Part shown: piece after piece, positions 1 through 15,000 of the stretch
Position numbering within the stretch: the stretch's first letter is position 1
Layout: each line of letters opens with the position of its first letter
Source: Diplolepis rosae
Taxonomy: Eukaryota; Arthropoda; Insecta; Hymenoptera; Diplolepididae
Reading direction: 5' to 3'
Length of the DNA stretch: 64,000 nucleotides
NCBI GenBank assembly: GCA_030998225.1
Contig: JAPYXD010000308.1
Coordinates: 9,310,001-9,374,000, forward strand
Notes under the pieces: model-generated
Databases searched by the model: none
The model's input: the letters and a program-made list of their open reading frames with translations, nothing else
Told to the model about the DNA's origin: nothing
Position numbers and translations under genes: made by a program

Positions 1-3000
1 AGTTGTTTTCACCCCCGGAATAGTTCTGCAAATAAGCCTAATAACATTTTTCGCTGAGATCATAATCCAAAAAGCTATAGCACTTCAAAGTTGCCCAAAA
101 ATTTCAAAAACCAACTTTTCAAAAGTTCCAATAGTTCTGATCAGAGTTCTTTTCCCTCTGTAATAGTTCTGCAAAAAAGCCTAATAACATTTTTCGCTGC
201 AATCAAAATCTAAAATGCTATGGCACTTTGAAGTTGACCAAAAATTATGAAAACCAAATTTTAAAAAGTCCCAAGAGTTCCGATCAGAGTTCTGTTCACC
301 CCCGGAATAGTTCTGCAAAAAAGCCTAATAACATTTTTGTGGCGATCATAATTTCAAAAGCTATTGCACTTCAAAGTTGCCCAAAAATTTCAAAAACCAA
401 CTTTTGAAATGTTCCAATAGTTCGGATCAGCGTTCTGTTCCCTCTGGAATAGTACTGCAAAAACGCACGATGACATTTTTCGCTGCGATCAAAGTCCAAA
501 AAGCTATAGCACTTCAAAGTTGCCCAAAAATTTTAAAAACAAAATTTGTTAAGTTCCAATAGTTCTGATCAGTGTTGTTTTCCCTCCGGAATAGTTCTTG
601 CAAAAAAGCCTAATAACATTTTTCGCTGCAATCAAAATCTAAAATGCTATGGCACTTTGAAGTTGCCCAAAAATTATGAAAACCAAATTTTAAACAGTCC
701 CAAGAGTTCCTATCAGAGTTCTGTTCACCCCCGGAATAGTTCTGCAAATAAGCCTAATAACATTTTTCGCTGAGATCATAATCCAAAAAGCTATAGCACT
801 TCAAAGTTGCCCAAAAATTTCAAAAACCAACTTTTCAAAAGTTCCAATAGTTCTGATCAGAGTTCTTTTCCCTCTGTAATAGTTCTGCAAAAAAGCCTAA
901 TAACATTTTTCGCTGCAATCAAAATCTAAAATGCTATGGTACTTTGAAGTTGCCCAAAAATTATGAAAACCAAATTTTGAAAAGTCCCAAGAGTTCCGAT
1001 CAGAGTTCTGTTCCTTCCGGAATAGTTCTGCAAAAAAGCACGATGTTATTTTTCGCTGCGATCAAAGTCCAAAAAGCTATAGCACTTTTAAGTTGCCCAA
1101 AAATTATGAAAACCAAATTTTAAACAGTCCCATGAGTTCCTATCAGAGTTCTGTTCACCCCCGGAATAGTTCTGCAAATAAGCCTAATAACATTTTTCGC
1201 TGAGATCATAATCCAAAAAGCTATAGCACTTGAAAGTTGCCCAAAAATGTCAAAAACAAACTTTAAAAAGTTCCAATAGTTCTGATCAGAGTTCTTTTCC
1301 CTCTGTAATAGTTTTGCAAAAAAGCCTAACAACATTTTTCGCTGCAATCAAAATCTAAAATGCTATGGAACTTTGAAGTTGCCCAAAAATTATGAAAACC
1401 AAATTTTAAACAGTCCCAAGAGTTCCGATCAGAGTTCTGTTCACCCCCGGAATAGTTCTGCAAATAAGCCTAATAACATTTTTCGCTGAGATCATAATCC
1501 AAAAAGCTATAGCACTTCAAAGTTGCCCAAAAATTTCAAAAACCAACTTTTCAAAAGTTCCAATAGTTCTGATCAGAGTTCTTTTCCCTCTGTAATAGTT
1601 CTGCAAAAAAGCCTAATAACATTTTTCGCTGCAATCAAAATCTAAAATGCTATGGCACTTTGAAGTTGCCCAAAAATTATGAAAACCAAATTTTAAACAG
1701 TCCCAACAGTTCCTATCAGAGTTCTGTTCACCCCCGGAATAGTTCTGCAAATAAGCCTAATAACATTTTTCGCTGAGATCATAATCCAAAAAGCTATAGC
1801 ACTTCAAAGTTGCCCAAAAATTTCAAAAATCAAATTTTGAAAATTTCCAATAGTTCTGATCAGCGTTCTTTTCCCTCTGTAATAGTTCTGCAAAAAAGCC
1901 TAATAACATTTTTCGCTGCAATCAAAATCTAAAATGCTATGGCACTTTGAAGTTGACCAAAAATTATGAAAACCAAATTTTAAACAGTCCCAACAGTTCC
2001 TATCAGAGTTCTGTTCACCCCCGGAATAGTTCTGCAAATAAGCCTAATAACATTTTTCGCTGAGATCATAATCCAAAAAGCTATAGCACTTCAAAGTTGC
2101 CCAAAAATTTGAAAAACCAAATTTTGAAAAGTCCCAAGAGTTCCGATCAGAGTTCTGTTCACCCCCTGAACAGTTCTGCAAAAAAGCCTAATAAAATTTT
2201 TCGCTGCAATCAAAATCTAAAATGCTATGGCACTTTGAAGTTGCCCAAAAATTATGTAAAACCAAATTTTAAAAAGTCCCAAGAGTTCCTATCAGAGTTC
2301 TGTTCACCGCCGGAATAGTTCTGCAAATAAGCCTAATAACATTTTTCGCTGAGATCATAATCCAAAAAGCTATAGCACTTCAAAGTTGCCCAAAAATTTC
2401 AAAAACCAACTTTTGAAAAGTTCCAATAGTTCTGATCAGAGTTCTTTTCCCTCTGTAATAGTTCTGCAAAAAAGCCTAATAACATTTTTCGCTGCAATCA
2501 AAATCTAAAATGCTATGGCACTTTGAAGTTGCCCAAAAATTATGAAAACCAAATTTTAAACAGTCCCAAGAGTTCCTATCAGAGTTCTGTTCACCCCCGG
2601 AATAGTTCTGCAAATAAGCCTAATAACATTTTTCGCTGAGATCATAATCCAAAAAGCTATAGCACTTCAAAGTTGCCCAAAAATTTGAAAAACCAAATTT
2701 TGAAAAGTCCCAAGAGTTCCGATCAGAGTTCTGTTCACCGCCGGAATAGTTCTGCAAAAAGCCTAATAACATTTTTGTGGCGATCATAATTTCAAAAGCT
2801 ATTGCACTTCAAAGTTGCCCAAAAATTTCAAAAACCAACTTTTGAAATGTTCCAATAGTTCTGATCAGAGTTCTTTTCCCTCTGTAATAGTTCTGCAAAA
2901 AGCCTAATAACATTTTTCCCTGCAATCAAAATCTAAAATGCTATGGCACTTTGAAGTTGCCCAAAAATTATGAAAACCAAATTTTAAACAGTCCCAAGAG

Positions 3001-6000
3001 TTCCTATCAGAGTTGTTTTCACCCCCGGAATAGTTCTGCAAATAAGCCTAATAACATTTTTCGCTGAGATCATAATCCAAAAAGCTATAGCACTTCAAAG
3101 TTGCCCAAAAATTTCAAAAACCAACTTTTGAAAAGTTCCAATAGTTCTGATCAGAGTTCTTTTCCCTCTGTAATAGTTCTGCAAAAAAGCCTAATAACAT
3201 TTTTCGCTGCAATCAAAATCTAAAATGCTATGGCACTTTGAAGTTGACCAAAAATTATGAAAACCAAATTTTAAAAAGTCCCAAGAGTTCCGATCAGAGT
3301 TCTGTTCACCCCCGGAATAGTTCTGCAAAAAAGCCTAATAACATTTTTGTGGCGATCATAATTTCAAAAGCTATTGCACTTCAAAGTTGCCCAAAAATTT
3401 CAAAAACCAACTTTTGAAATGTTCCAATAGTTCGGATCAGCGTTCTGTTCCCTCTGGAATAGTACTGCAAAAACGCACGATGACATTTTTCGCTGCGATC
3501 AAAGTCCAAAAAGCTATAGCACTTCAAAGTTGCCCAAAAATTTTAAAAACAAAATTTGTTAAGTTCCAATAGTTCTGATCAGTGTTGTTTTCCCTCCGGA
3601 ATAGTTCTGCAAAAAAGCCTAATAACATTTTTCCCTGCAATCAAAATCTAAAATGCTATGGCACTTTGAAGTTGCCCAAAAATTATGAAAACCAAATTTT
3701 AAACAGTCCCAAGAGTTCCTATCAGAGTTGTTTTCACCCCCGGAATAGTTCTGCAAATAAGCCTAATAACATTTTTCGCTGAGATCATAATCCAAAAAGC
3801 TATAGCACTTCAAAGTTGCCCAAAAATTTCAAAAACCAACTTTTCAAAAGTTCCAATAGTTCTGATCAGAGTTCTTTTCCCTCTGTAATAGTTCTGCAAA
3901 AAAGCCTAATAACATTTTTCGCTGCAATCAAAATCTAAAATGCTATGGTACTTTGAAGTTGCCCAAAAATTATGAAAACCAAATTTTGAAAAGTCCCAAG
4001 AGTTCCGATCAGAGTTCTGTTCCTTCCGGAATAGTTCTGCAAAAAATCACGATGTTATTTTTTCGCTGCGATCAAAGTCCAAAAAGCTATAGCACTTCAA
4101 AGTTGCCCAAAAATTATGAAAACCAAATTTTAAACAGTCCCATGAGTTCCTATCAGAGTTCTGTTCTCCCCCGGAATAGTTCTGCAAATAAGCCTAATAA
4201 CATTTTTCGCTGAGATCATAATCCAAAAAGCTATAGCACTTGAAAGTTGCCCAAAAATGTCAAAAACAAACTTTAAAAAGTTCCAATAGTTCTGATCAGA
4301 GTTCTTTTCCCTCTGTAATAGTTTTGCAAAAAAGCCTAATAACATTTTTTCGCTGCAATCAAAATCTAAAATGCTATGGCACTTTGAAGTTGCCCAAAAA
4401 TTATGAAAACCAAATTTTAAACAGTCCCAAGAGTTCCTATCAGAGTTCTGTTCACCCCCGGAATAGTTCTGCAAATAAGCCTAATAACATTTTTCGCTGA
4501 GATCATAATCCAAAAAGCTATAGCACTTCAAAGTTGCCCAAAAATTACAAAAACCAACTTTTTGAAAACTTCCAATAGTTCCGATCAGAGTTCTTTTCCC
4601 TCTGTAATAGTTCTGCAAAAAAGCCTAATAACATTTTTCGCTGCAATCAAAATCTAAAATGCTATGGCACTTTGAAGTTGCCCAAAAATTATGAAAACCA
4701 AATTTTGAAAAGTCCCAAGAGTTCCGATCAGAGTTCTGTTCACCCCCTGAACAGTTCTGCAAAAAAGCCTAATAAAATTTTTCGCTGCAATCAAAATCTA
4801 AAATGCTATGGCACTTTGAAGTTGCCCAAAAATTATGAAAACCAAATTTTAAAAAGTCCCAAGAGTTCCTATCAGAGTTCTGTTCAACCCCTGAATAGTT
4901 CTGCAAAAAAGCCTAATAAAATTTTTCGCTGCAATCAAAATCTAAAATGCTATGGCACTTTGAAGTTGCCCAAAAATTATGAAAACTAAATTTTAAACAG
5001 TCCCAAGAGTTCCTATCAGAGTTCTGTTCACCCCCGGAATAGTTCTGCAAATAAGCCTAATAACATTTTTCGCTGAGATCATAATCCAAAAAGCTATAGC
5101 ACTTCAAAGTTGCACTAAAATTTCAAAAACAAATTTTAAAAAGTCCCAAGAGTTCCTATCAGAGTTCTGTTCACCCCCGGAATAGTTCTGCAAAAAAGCC
5201 TAATAACATTTTTGTGGCGATCATAATTTCAAAAGCTATTGCACTTCAAAGTTGCCCAAAAATTTCAAAAACCAACTTTTGAAATGTTCCAATAGTTCTG
5301 ATCAGAGTTCTTTTCCCTCTGTAATAGTTCTGCAAAAAAGCCTAATAACATTTTTCCCTGCAATCAAAATCTAAAATGCTATGGCACTTTGAAGTTGCCC
5401 AAAAATTATGAAAACCAAATTTTAAACAGTCCCAAGAGTTCCTATCAGAGTTGTTTTCACCCCCGGAATAGTTCTGCAAATAAGCCTAATAACATTTTTC
5501 GCTGAGATCATAATCCAAAAAGCTATAGCACTTCAAAGTTGCCCAAAAATTTCAAAAACAAACTTTAAAAAGTTCCAATAGTTCTGATCAGAGTTCTTTT
5601 CCCTCTGTAATAGTTCTGCAAAAAAGCCTAATAACATTTTTCGCTGCAATCAAAATCTAAAATGCTATGGCACTTTGAAGTTGACCAAAAATTATGAAAA
5701 CCAAATTTTAAAAAGTCCCAAGAGTTCCTATCAGAGTTGTTTTCACCCCCGGAATAGTTCTGCAAAAAAGCCTAATAACATTTTTGTGGCGATCATAATT
5801 TCAAAAGCTATTGCACTTCAAAGTTGCCCAAAAATTTCAAAAACCAACTTTTGAAATGTTCCAATAGTTCGGATCAGCGTTCTGTTCCCTCTGGAATAGT
5901 ACTGCAAAAACGCACGATGACATTTTTCGCTGCGATCAAAGTCCAAAAAGCTATAGCACTTCAAAGTTGCCCAAAAATTTTAAAAACAAAATTTGTTAAG

Positions 6001-9000
6001 TTCCAATAGTTCTGATCAGTGTTGTTTTCCCTCCGGAATAGTTCTGCAAAAAAGCCTAATAACATTTTTCCCTGCAATCAAAATCTAAAATGCTATGGCA
6101 CTTTGAAGTTGCCCAAAAATTATGAAAACCAAATTTTAAACAGTCCCAAGAGTTCCTATCAGAGTTGTTTTCACCCCCGGAATAGTTCTGCAAATAAGCC
6201 TAATAACATTTTTCGCTGAGATCATAATCCAAAAAGCTATAGCACTTCAAAGTTGCCCAAAAATTTCAAAAACCAACTTTTGAAATGTTCCAATAGTTCT
6301 GATCAGAGTTCTTTTCCCTCTGTAATAGTTCTGCAAAAAAGCCTAATAACATTTTTCCCTGCAATCAAAATCTAAAATGCTATGGCACTTTGAAGTTGCC
6401 CAAAAATTATGAAAACCAAATTTTGAAAAGTCCCAAGAGTTCCGATCAGAGTTCTGTTCCTTCCGGAATAGTTCTGCAAAAAATCACGATGTTATTTTTC
6501 GCTGCGATCAAAGTCCAAAAAGCTATAGCACTTCAAAGTTGCCCAAAAATTATGAAAACCAAATTTTGAAAAGTCCCAAGAGTTCCGATCAGAGTTCTGT
6601 TCCTTCCGGAATAGTTCTGCAAAAAAGCCTAATAACATTTTTCGCTGAGATCATAATCCAAAAAGCTATAGCACTTGAAAGTTGCCCAAAAATGTCAAAA
6701 ACAAACTTTAAAAAGTTCCAATAGTTCTGATCAGAGTTCTTTTCCCTCTGTAATAGTTCTGCAAAAAAGCCTAATAACATTTTTCGCTGCAATCAAAATC
6801 TAAAATGCTATGGCACTTTGAAGTTGCCCAAAAATTATGAAAACCAAATTTTAAACAGTCCCAAGAGTTCCTATCAGAGTTCTGTTCACCCCCGGAATAG
6901 TTCTGCAAATAAGCCTAATAACATTTTTCGCTGAGATCATAATCCAAAAAGCTATAGCACTTCAAAGTTGCCCAAAAATTTCAAAAACCAACTTTTGAAA
7001 AGTTCCAATAGTTCTGATCAGAGTTCTTTTCCCTCTGTAATAGTTCTGCAAAAAAGCCTAATAACATTTTTCGCTGCAATCAAAATCTAAAATGCTATGG
7101 CACTTTGAAGTTGCCCAAAAATTATGAAAACCAAATTTTGAAAAGTCCCAAGAGTTCCGATCAGAGTTCTGTTCACCCCCTGAACAATTCTGCAAAAAGC
7201 CTCATAAAATTTTTCGCTGCCCTCAAAATCTAAAATGCTATGGCACTTTGAAGTTGCCCAAAAATTATGAAAACCAAATTTTAAAAAGTCCCACGAGTTC
7301 CGCTCAGAGTTCTGTTCAGCCCCTGAATAGTTCTGCAAAAAAGCCTAATAACATTTTTCGCTGCAATCAAAATCTAAAATGCTATGGCACTTTGAAGTTG
7401 CCCAAAAATTATGAAAACCAAATTTTAAACAGTCCCAAGAGTTCCTATCAGAGTTCTGTTCACCCCCGGAATAGTTCTGCAAATAAGCCTAATAACATTT
7501 TTCGCTGAGATCATAATCCAAAAAGCTATAGCACTTCAAAGTTGCCCTAAAATTTCAAAAACAAATTTTAAAAAGTTCCAATAGTTCCTATCAGAGTTCT
7601 GTTCACCCCCGGAATAGTTCTGCAAAAAAGCCTAATAACATTTTTGTGGCGATCATAATTTCAAAAGCTATTGCACTTCAAAGTTGCCCAAAAATTTCAA
7701 AAACCAACTTTTGAAATGTTCCAATAGTTCTGATCAGAGTTCTTTTCCCTCTGTAATAGTTCTGCAAAAAAGCCTAATAACATTTTTCCCTGCAATCAAA
7801 ATCTAAAATGCTATGGCACTTTGAAGTTGCCCAAAAATTATGAAAACCAAATTTTAAACAGTCCCAAGAGTTCCTATCAGAGTTGTTTTCACCCCCGGAA
7901 TAGTTCTGCAAATAAGCCTAATAACATTTTTCGCTGAGATCATAATCCAAAAAGCTATAGCACTTCAAAGTTGCCCAAAAATTTCAAAAACCAACTTTTC
8001 AAAAGTTCCAATAGTTCTGATCAGAGTTCTTTTCCCTCTGTAATAGTTCTGCAAAAAAGCCTAATAACATTTTTCGCTGCAATCAAAATCTAAAATGCTA
8101 TGGCACTTTGAAGTTGCCCAAAAATTATGAAAACCAAATTTTAAACAGTCCCAAGAGTTCCTATCAGAGTTGTTTTCACCCCCGGAATAGTTCTGCAATT
8201 AAGCCTAATAACATTTTTCGCTGAGATCATAATCCAAAAAGCTATAGCACTTCAAAGTTGCCCAAAAATTTCAAAAACCAACTTTTGAAAAGTTCCAATA
8301 GTTCTGATCAGAGTTCTTTTCCCTCTGTAATAGTTCTGCAAAAAAGCCTAATAACATTTTTCGCTGCAATCAAAATCTAAAATGCTATGGCACTTTGAAG
8401 TTGACCAAAAATTATGAAAACCAAATTTTAAAAAGTCCCAAGAGTTCCGATCAGAGTTCTGTTCACCCCCGGAATAGTTCTGCAAAAAAGCCTAATAACA
8501 TTTTTGTGGCGATCATAATTTCAAAAGCTATTGCACTTCAAAGTTGCCCAAAAATTTCAAAAACCAACTTTTGAAATGTTCCAATAGTTCGGATCAGCGT
8601 TCTGTTCCCTCTGGAATAGTACTGCAAAAACGCACGATGACATTTTTCGCTGCGATCAAAGTCCAAAAAGCTATAGCACTTCAAAGTTGCCCAAAAATTT
8701 TAAAAACAAAATTTGTTAAGTTCCAATAGTTCTGATCAGTGTTGTTTTCCCTCCGGAATAGTTCTGCAAAAAAGCCTAATAACATTTTTCGCTGCAATCA
8801 AAATCTAAAATGCTATGGCACTTTGAAGTTGCCCAAAAATTATGAAAACCAAATTTTAAACAGTCCCAAGAGTTCCTATCAGAGTTCTGTTCACCCCCGG
8901 AATAGTTCTGCAAATAAGCCTAATAACATTTTTCGCTGAGATCATAATCCAAAAAGCTATAGCACTTCAAAGTTGCCCAAAAATTTCAAAAACCAACTTT

Positions 9001-12000
9001 TGAAAAGTTCCAATAGTTCTGATCAGAGTTCTTTTCCCTCTGTAATAGTTCTGCAAAAAAGCCTAATAACATTTTTCGCTGCAATCAAAATCTAAAATGC
9101 TATGGTACTTTGAAGTTGCCCAAAAATTATGAAAACCAAATTTTGAAAAGTCCCAAGAGTTCCGATCAGAGTTCTGTTCCTTCCGGAATAGTTCTGCAAA
9201 AAAGCACGATGTTATTTTTCGCTGCGATCAAAGTCCAAAAAGCTATAGCACTTCAAAGTTGCCCAAAAATTATGAAAACCAAATTTTAAACAGTCCCATG
9301 AGTTCCTATCAGAGTTCTGTTCACCTCCGGAATAGTTCTGCAAATAAGCCTAATAACATTTTTCGCTGAGATCATAATCCAAAAAGCTATAGCACTCGAA
9401 AGTTGCCCAAAAATGTCAAAAACAAACTTTAAAAAGTTCCAATAGTTCTGATCAGAGTTCTTTTCCCTCTGTAATAGTTCTGCAAAAAAGCCTAATAACA
9501 TTTTTCGCTGCAATCAAAATCTAAAATGCTATGGCACTTTGAAGTTGCCCAAAAATTATGAAAACCAAATTTCAAACAGTCCCAAGAGTTCCTATCAGAG
9601 TTCTGTTCACCCCCGGAATAGTTCTGCAAATAAGCCTAACAACATTTTTCGCTGAGATCATAATCCAAAAAGCTATAGCACTTCAAAGTTGCCCAAAAAT
9701 TTCAAAAACCAACTTTTGAAAAGTTCCAATAGTTCTGATCAGAGTTCTTTTCCCTCTGTAATAGTTCTGCAAAAAAGCCTAATAACATTTTTCGCTGCAA
9801 TCAAAATCTAAAATGCTATGGCACTTTGAAGTTGCCCAAAAATTATGAAAACCAAATTTTGAAAAGTCCCAAGAGTTCCGATCAGAGTTCTGTTCACCCC
9901 CTGAACAATTCTGCAAAAAAGCCTAATAAAATTTTTCGCTGCAATCAAAATCTAAAATGCTATGGCACTTTGAAGTTGCCCAAAAATTATGAAAACCAAA
10001 TTTTAAAAAGTCCCAAGAGTTCCTATCAGAGTTCTGTTCACCGCCGGAATAGTTCTGCAAAAAAGCCTAATAACATTTTTCGCTGCAATCAAAATCTAAA
10101 ATGCTATGGCACTTTGAAGTTGCCCAAAAATTATGAAAACCAAATTTTAAAAAGTCCCAAGAGTTCCGATCAGAGTTCTGTTCACCCCCGGAATAGTTCT
10201 GCAAATAAGCCTAATAACATTTTTCGCTGAGATCATAATCCAAAAAGCTATAGCACTTCAAAGTTGCCCTAAAATTTCAAAAACAAATTTTAAAAAGTCC
10301 CAAGAGTTCCGATCAGAGTTCTGTTCACCCCCGGAATAGTTCTGCAAAAAAGCCTAATAACATTTTTGTGGCGATCATAATTTCAAAAGCTATTGCACTT
10401 CAAAGTTGCCCAAAAATTTCAAAAACCAACTTTTGAAATGTTCCAATAGTTCTGATCAGAGTTCTTTTCCCTCTGTAATAGTTCTGCAAAAAAGCCTAAT
10501 AACATTTTTCCCTGCAATCAAAATCTAAAATGCTATGGCACTTTGAAGTTGCCCAAAAATTATGAAAACCAAATTTTAAACAGTCCCAAGAGTTCCTATC
10601 AGAGTTGTTTTCACCCCCGGAATAGTTCTGCAAATAAGCCTAACAACATTTTTCGCTGAGATCATAATCCAAAAAGCTATAGCACTTCAAAGTTGCCCAA
10701 AAATTTCAAAAACCAACTTTTGAAAAGTTCCAATAGTTCTGATCAGAGTTCTTTTCCCTCTGTAATAGTTCTGCAAAAAAGCCTAATAACATTTTTCGCT
10801 GCAATCAAAATCTAAAATGCTATGGCACTTTGAAGTTGCCCAAAAATTATGAAAACCAAATTTTGAAAAGTCCCAAGAGTTCCGATCAGAGTTCTGTTCA
10901 CCCCCTGAACAGTTCTGCAAAAAAGCCTAATAAAATTTTTCGCTGCAATCAAAATCTAAAATGCTATGGCACTTTGAAGTTGCCCAAAAATTATGAAAAC
11001 CAAATTTTAAAAAGTCCCAAGAGTTCCTATCAGAGTTCTGTTCACCCCCGGAATAGTTCTGCAAAAAAGCCTAATAACTTTTTTCGCTGCAATCAAAATC
11101 TAAAATGCTATGGCACTTTGAAGTTGCCCAAAAATTATGAAAACCAAATTTTAAACAGTCCCAAGAGTTCCTATCAGAGTTCTGTTCACCCCCGGAATAG
11201 TTCTGCAAATAAGCCTAATAACATTTTTCGCTGAGATCATAATCCAAAAAGCTATAGCACTTCAAAGTTGCCCTAAAATTTCAAAAACAAACTTTAAACA
11301 GTCCCAAGAGTTCCTATCAGAGTTGTTTTCACCCCCGGAATAGTTCTGCAAATAAGCCTAATAACATTTTTGTGGCGATCATAATTTCAAAAGCTATTGC
11401 ACTTCAAAGTTGCCCAAAAATTTCAAAAACCAACTTTTGAAATGTTCCAATAGTTCGGATCAGCGTTCTGTTCCCTCTGGAATAGTACTGCAAAAACGCA
11501 CGATGACATTTTTCGCTGCGATCAAAGTCCAAAAAGCTATAGCACTTTGAAGTTGCCCAAAAATTATGAAAACCAACTTTTCAAAAGTTCCCATAGTTCT
11601 GATCAGAGTTCTTTTCCCTCTGTAATAGTTCTGCAAAAAAGCCTAATAACATTTTTCGCTGCAATCAAAATCTAAAATGCTATGGCACTTTGAAGGTGCC
11701 CAAAAATTATGAAAACCAAATTTTAAACAGTCCCATGAGTTCCTATCAGGGTTCTGTTCACCCCCGGAATAGTTCTGCAAATAAGCCTAATAAAATTTTT
11801 CGCTGAGATCATAATCCAAAAAGCTATAGCACTTGAAAGTTGCCCAAAAATGTCAAAAACAAACTTTAAAAAGTTCCAATAGTTCTGATCAGAGTTCTTT
11901 TCCCTCTGTAATAGTTTTGCAAAAAAGCCTAATAACTTTTTTCGCTGCAATCAAAATCTAAAATGCTATGGCACTTTGAAGTTGCCCAAAAATTATGAAA

Positions 12001-15000
12001 ACCAAATTTTAAACAGTCCCAAGAGTTCCGATCAGAGTTCTGTTCACCCCCGGAATAGTTCTGCAAATAAGCCTAATAACATTTTTCGCTGAGATCATAA
12101 TCCAAAAAGCTATAGCACTTCAAAGTTGCCCAAAAATTTCAAAAACCAACTATTCAAAAGTTCCAATAGTTCTGATCAGAGTTCTTTTCCCTCTGTAATA
12201 GTTCTGCAAAAAAGCCTAATAACATTTTTCGCTGCAATCAAAATCTAAAATGCTATGGCACTTTGAAGTTGCCCAAAAATTATGAAAACCAAATTTTAAA
12301 CAGTCCCAACAGTTCCTATCAGAGTTCTGTTCACCCCCGGAATAGTTCTGCAAATAAGCCTAATAACATTTTTCGCTGAGATCATAATCCAAAAAGCTAT
12401 AGCACTTCAAAGTTGCCCAAAAATTTCAAAAATCAAATTTTGAAAATTTCCAATAGTTCTGATCAGCGTTCTTTTCCCTCTGTAATAGTTCTGCAAAAAA
12501 GCCTAATAACATTTTTCGCTGCAATCAAAATCTAAAATGCTATGGCACTTTGAAGTTGCCCAAAAATTATGAAAACCAAATTTTAAACAGTCCCAACAGT
12601 TCCTATCAGAGTTCTGTTCACCCCCGGAATAGTTCTGCAAATAAGCCTAATAACATTTTTCTCTGTGAACAAAATCCAAAAAAGCTATAGCACTTCAAAG
12701 TTGCCCTAAAATTTCAAAAACCAAATTTTAAAAAGTCCCAAGAGTTCCGATCAGAGTTCTGTTCACCCCCTGAACAGTTCTGCAAAAAAGACTAATAAAA
12801 TTTTTGTGGCGATCATAATTTCAAAAGCTATTGCACTTCAAAGTTGCCCAAAAATTTCAAAAACCAACTTTTGAAATGTTCCAATAGTTCTGATCAGAGT
12901 TCTTTTCCCTCTGTAATAGTTCTGCAAAAAAGCCTAATAACATTTTTCCCTGCAATCAAAATCTAAAATGCTATGGCACTTTGAAGTTGCCCAAAAATTA
13001 TGAAAACCAAATTTTAAACAGTCCCAAGAGTTCCTATCAGAGTTGTTTTCACCCCCGGAATAGTTCTGCAAATAAGCCTAATAACATTTTTCGCTGGGAT
13101 CAAAATCTAAAATGCTATGGCACTTTGAAGTTGCCCAAAAATTATGAAAACCAAATTTTAAACAGTCCCAAGAGTTACTATCAGAGTTCTGTTCACCCCC
13201 GGAATAGTTCTGCAAATAAGCCTAATAACATTTTTCGCTGAGATCATAATCCAAAAAGCTATAGCACTTCAAAGTTGCCCAAAAATTTTAAAAACAAAAT
13301 TTGTTAAGTTCCAATAGTTCTGATCAGTGTTGTTTTCCCTCCGGAATAGTTCTGCAAAAAAGCCTAATAACATTTTTGTGGCGATCATAATTTCAAAAGC
13401 TATTGCACTTCAAAGTTGCCCAAAAATTTCAAAAACCAACTTTTGAAATGTTCCAATAGTTCTGATCAGAGTTCTTTTCCCTCTGTAATAGTTCTGCAAA
13501 AAAGCCTAATAACATTTTTCCCTGCAATCAAAATCTAAAATGCTATGGCACTTTGAAGTTGCCCAAAAATTATGAAAACCAAATTTTAAACAGTCCCAAG
13601 AGTTCCTATCAGAGTTGTTTTCACCCCCGGAATAGTTCTGCAAATAAGCCTAATAACATTTTTCGCTGAGATCATAATCCAAAAAGCTATAGCACTTCAA
13701 AGTTGCCCAAAAATTTCAAAAAACAACTTTTGAAAAGTTCCAATAGTTCTGATCAGAGTTCTTTTCCCTCTGTAATAGTTCTGCAAAAAAGCCTAATAAC
13801 ATTTTTCGCTGCAATCAAAATCTAAAATGCTATGGCACTTTGAAGTTGACCAAAAATTATGAAAACCAAATTTTAAAAAGTCCCAAGAGTTCCGATCAGA
13901 GTTGTTTTCACCCCCGGAATAGTTCTGCAAAAAAGCCTAATAACATTTTTGTGGCGATCATAATTTCAAAAGCTATTGCACTTCAAAGTTGCCCAAAAAT
14001 TTCAAAAACCAACTTTTGAAATGTTCCAATAGTTCTGATCAGAGTTCTTTTCCCTCTGTAATAGTTCTGCAAAAAAGCCTAATAACATTTTTCGCTGCAA
14101 TCAAAGTCCAAAAAGCTATAGCACTTCAAAGTTGCCCAAAAATTTTAAAAACAAAATTTGTTAAGTTCCAATAGTTCTGATCAGAGTTCTTTTCCCTCTG
14201 TAATAGTTCTGCAAAAAAGCCTAATAACATTTTTCGCTGCAATCAAAATCTAAAATGCTATGGCACTTTGAAGTTGCCCAAAAATTATGAAAACCAAATT
14301 TTAAACAGTCCCATGAGTTCCTATCAGAGTTCTGTTCACCCCCGGAATAGTTCTGTAAATAAGCCTAATAAAATTTTTCGCTGAGATCATAATCCAAAAA
14401 GCTATAGCACTTGAAAGTTGCCCAAAAATGTCAAAAACAAACTTTAAAAAGTTCCAATAGTTCTGATCAGAGTTCTTTTCCCTCTGTAATAGTTTTGCAA
14501 AAAAGCCTAATAACTTTTTTCGCTGCAATCAAAATCTAAAATGCTATGGCACTTTGAAGTTGCCCAAAAATTTCAAAAACCAACTTTTCAAAAGTTCCAA
14601 TGGTTCTGATCAGAGTTCTTTTCCCTCTGTAATAGTTCTGCAAAAAAGCCTAATAACATTTTTCGCTGCAATCAAAATCTAAAATGCTATGGCACTTTGA
14701 AGTTGCCCAAAAATTATGAAAACCAAATTTTAAACAGTCCCAACAGTTCCTATCAGAGTTCTGTTCACCCCCGGAATAGTTCTGCAAATAAGCCTAATAA
14801 CATTTTTCGCTGAGATCATAATCCAAAAAGCTATAGCACTTCAAACTTGCCCAAAAATTTCAAAAACCAAATTTTAAAAAGTCCCAAGAGTTCCGATCAG
14901 AGTTCTGTTCACCCCCGGTATAGTTCTGCAAAAGAGCCTAATAACATTTTTGTGGCGATCATAATTTCAAAAGCTATTGCACTTCAAAGTTGCCCAAAAA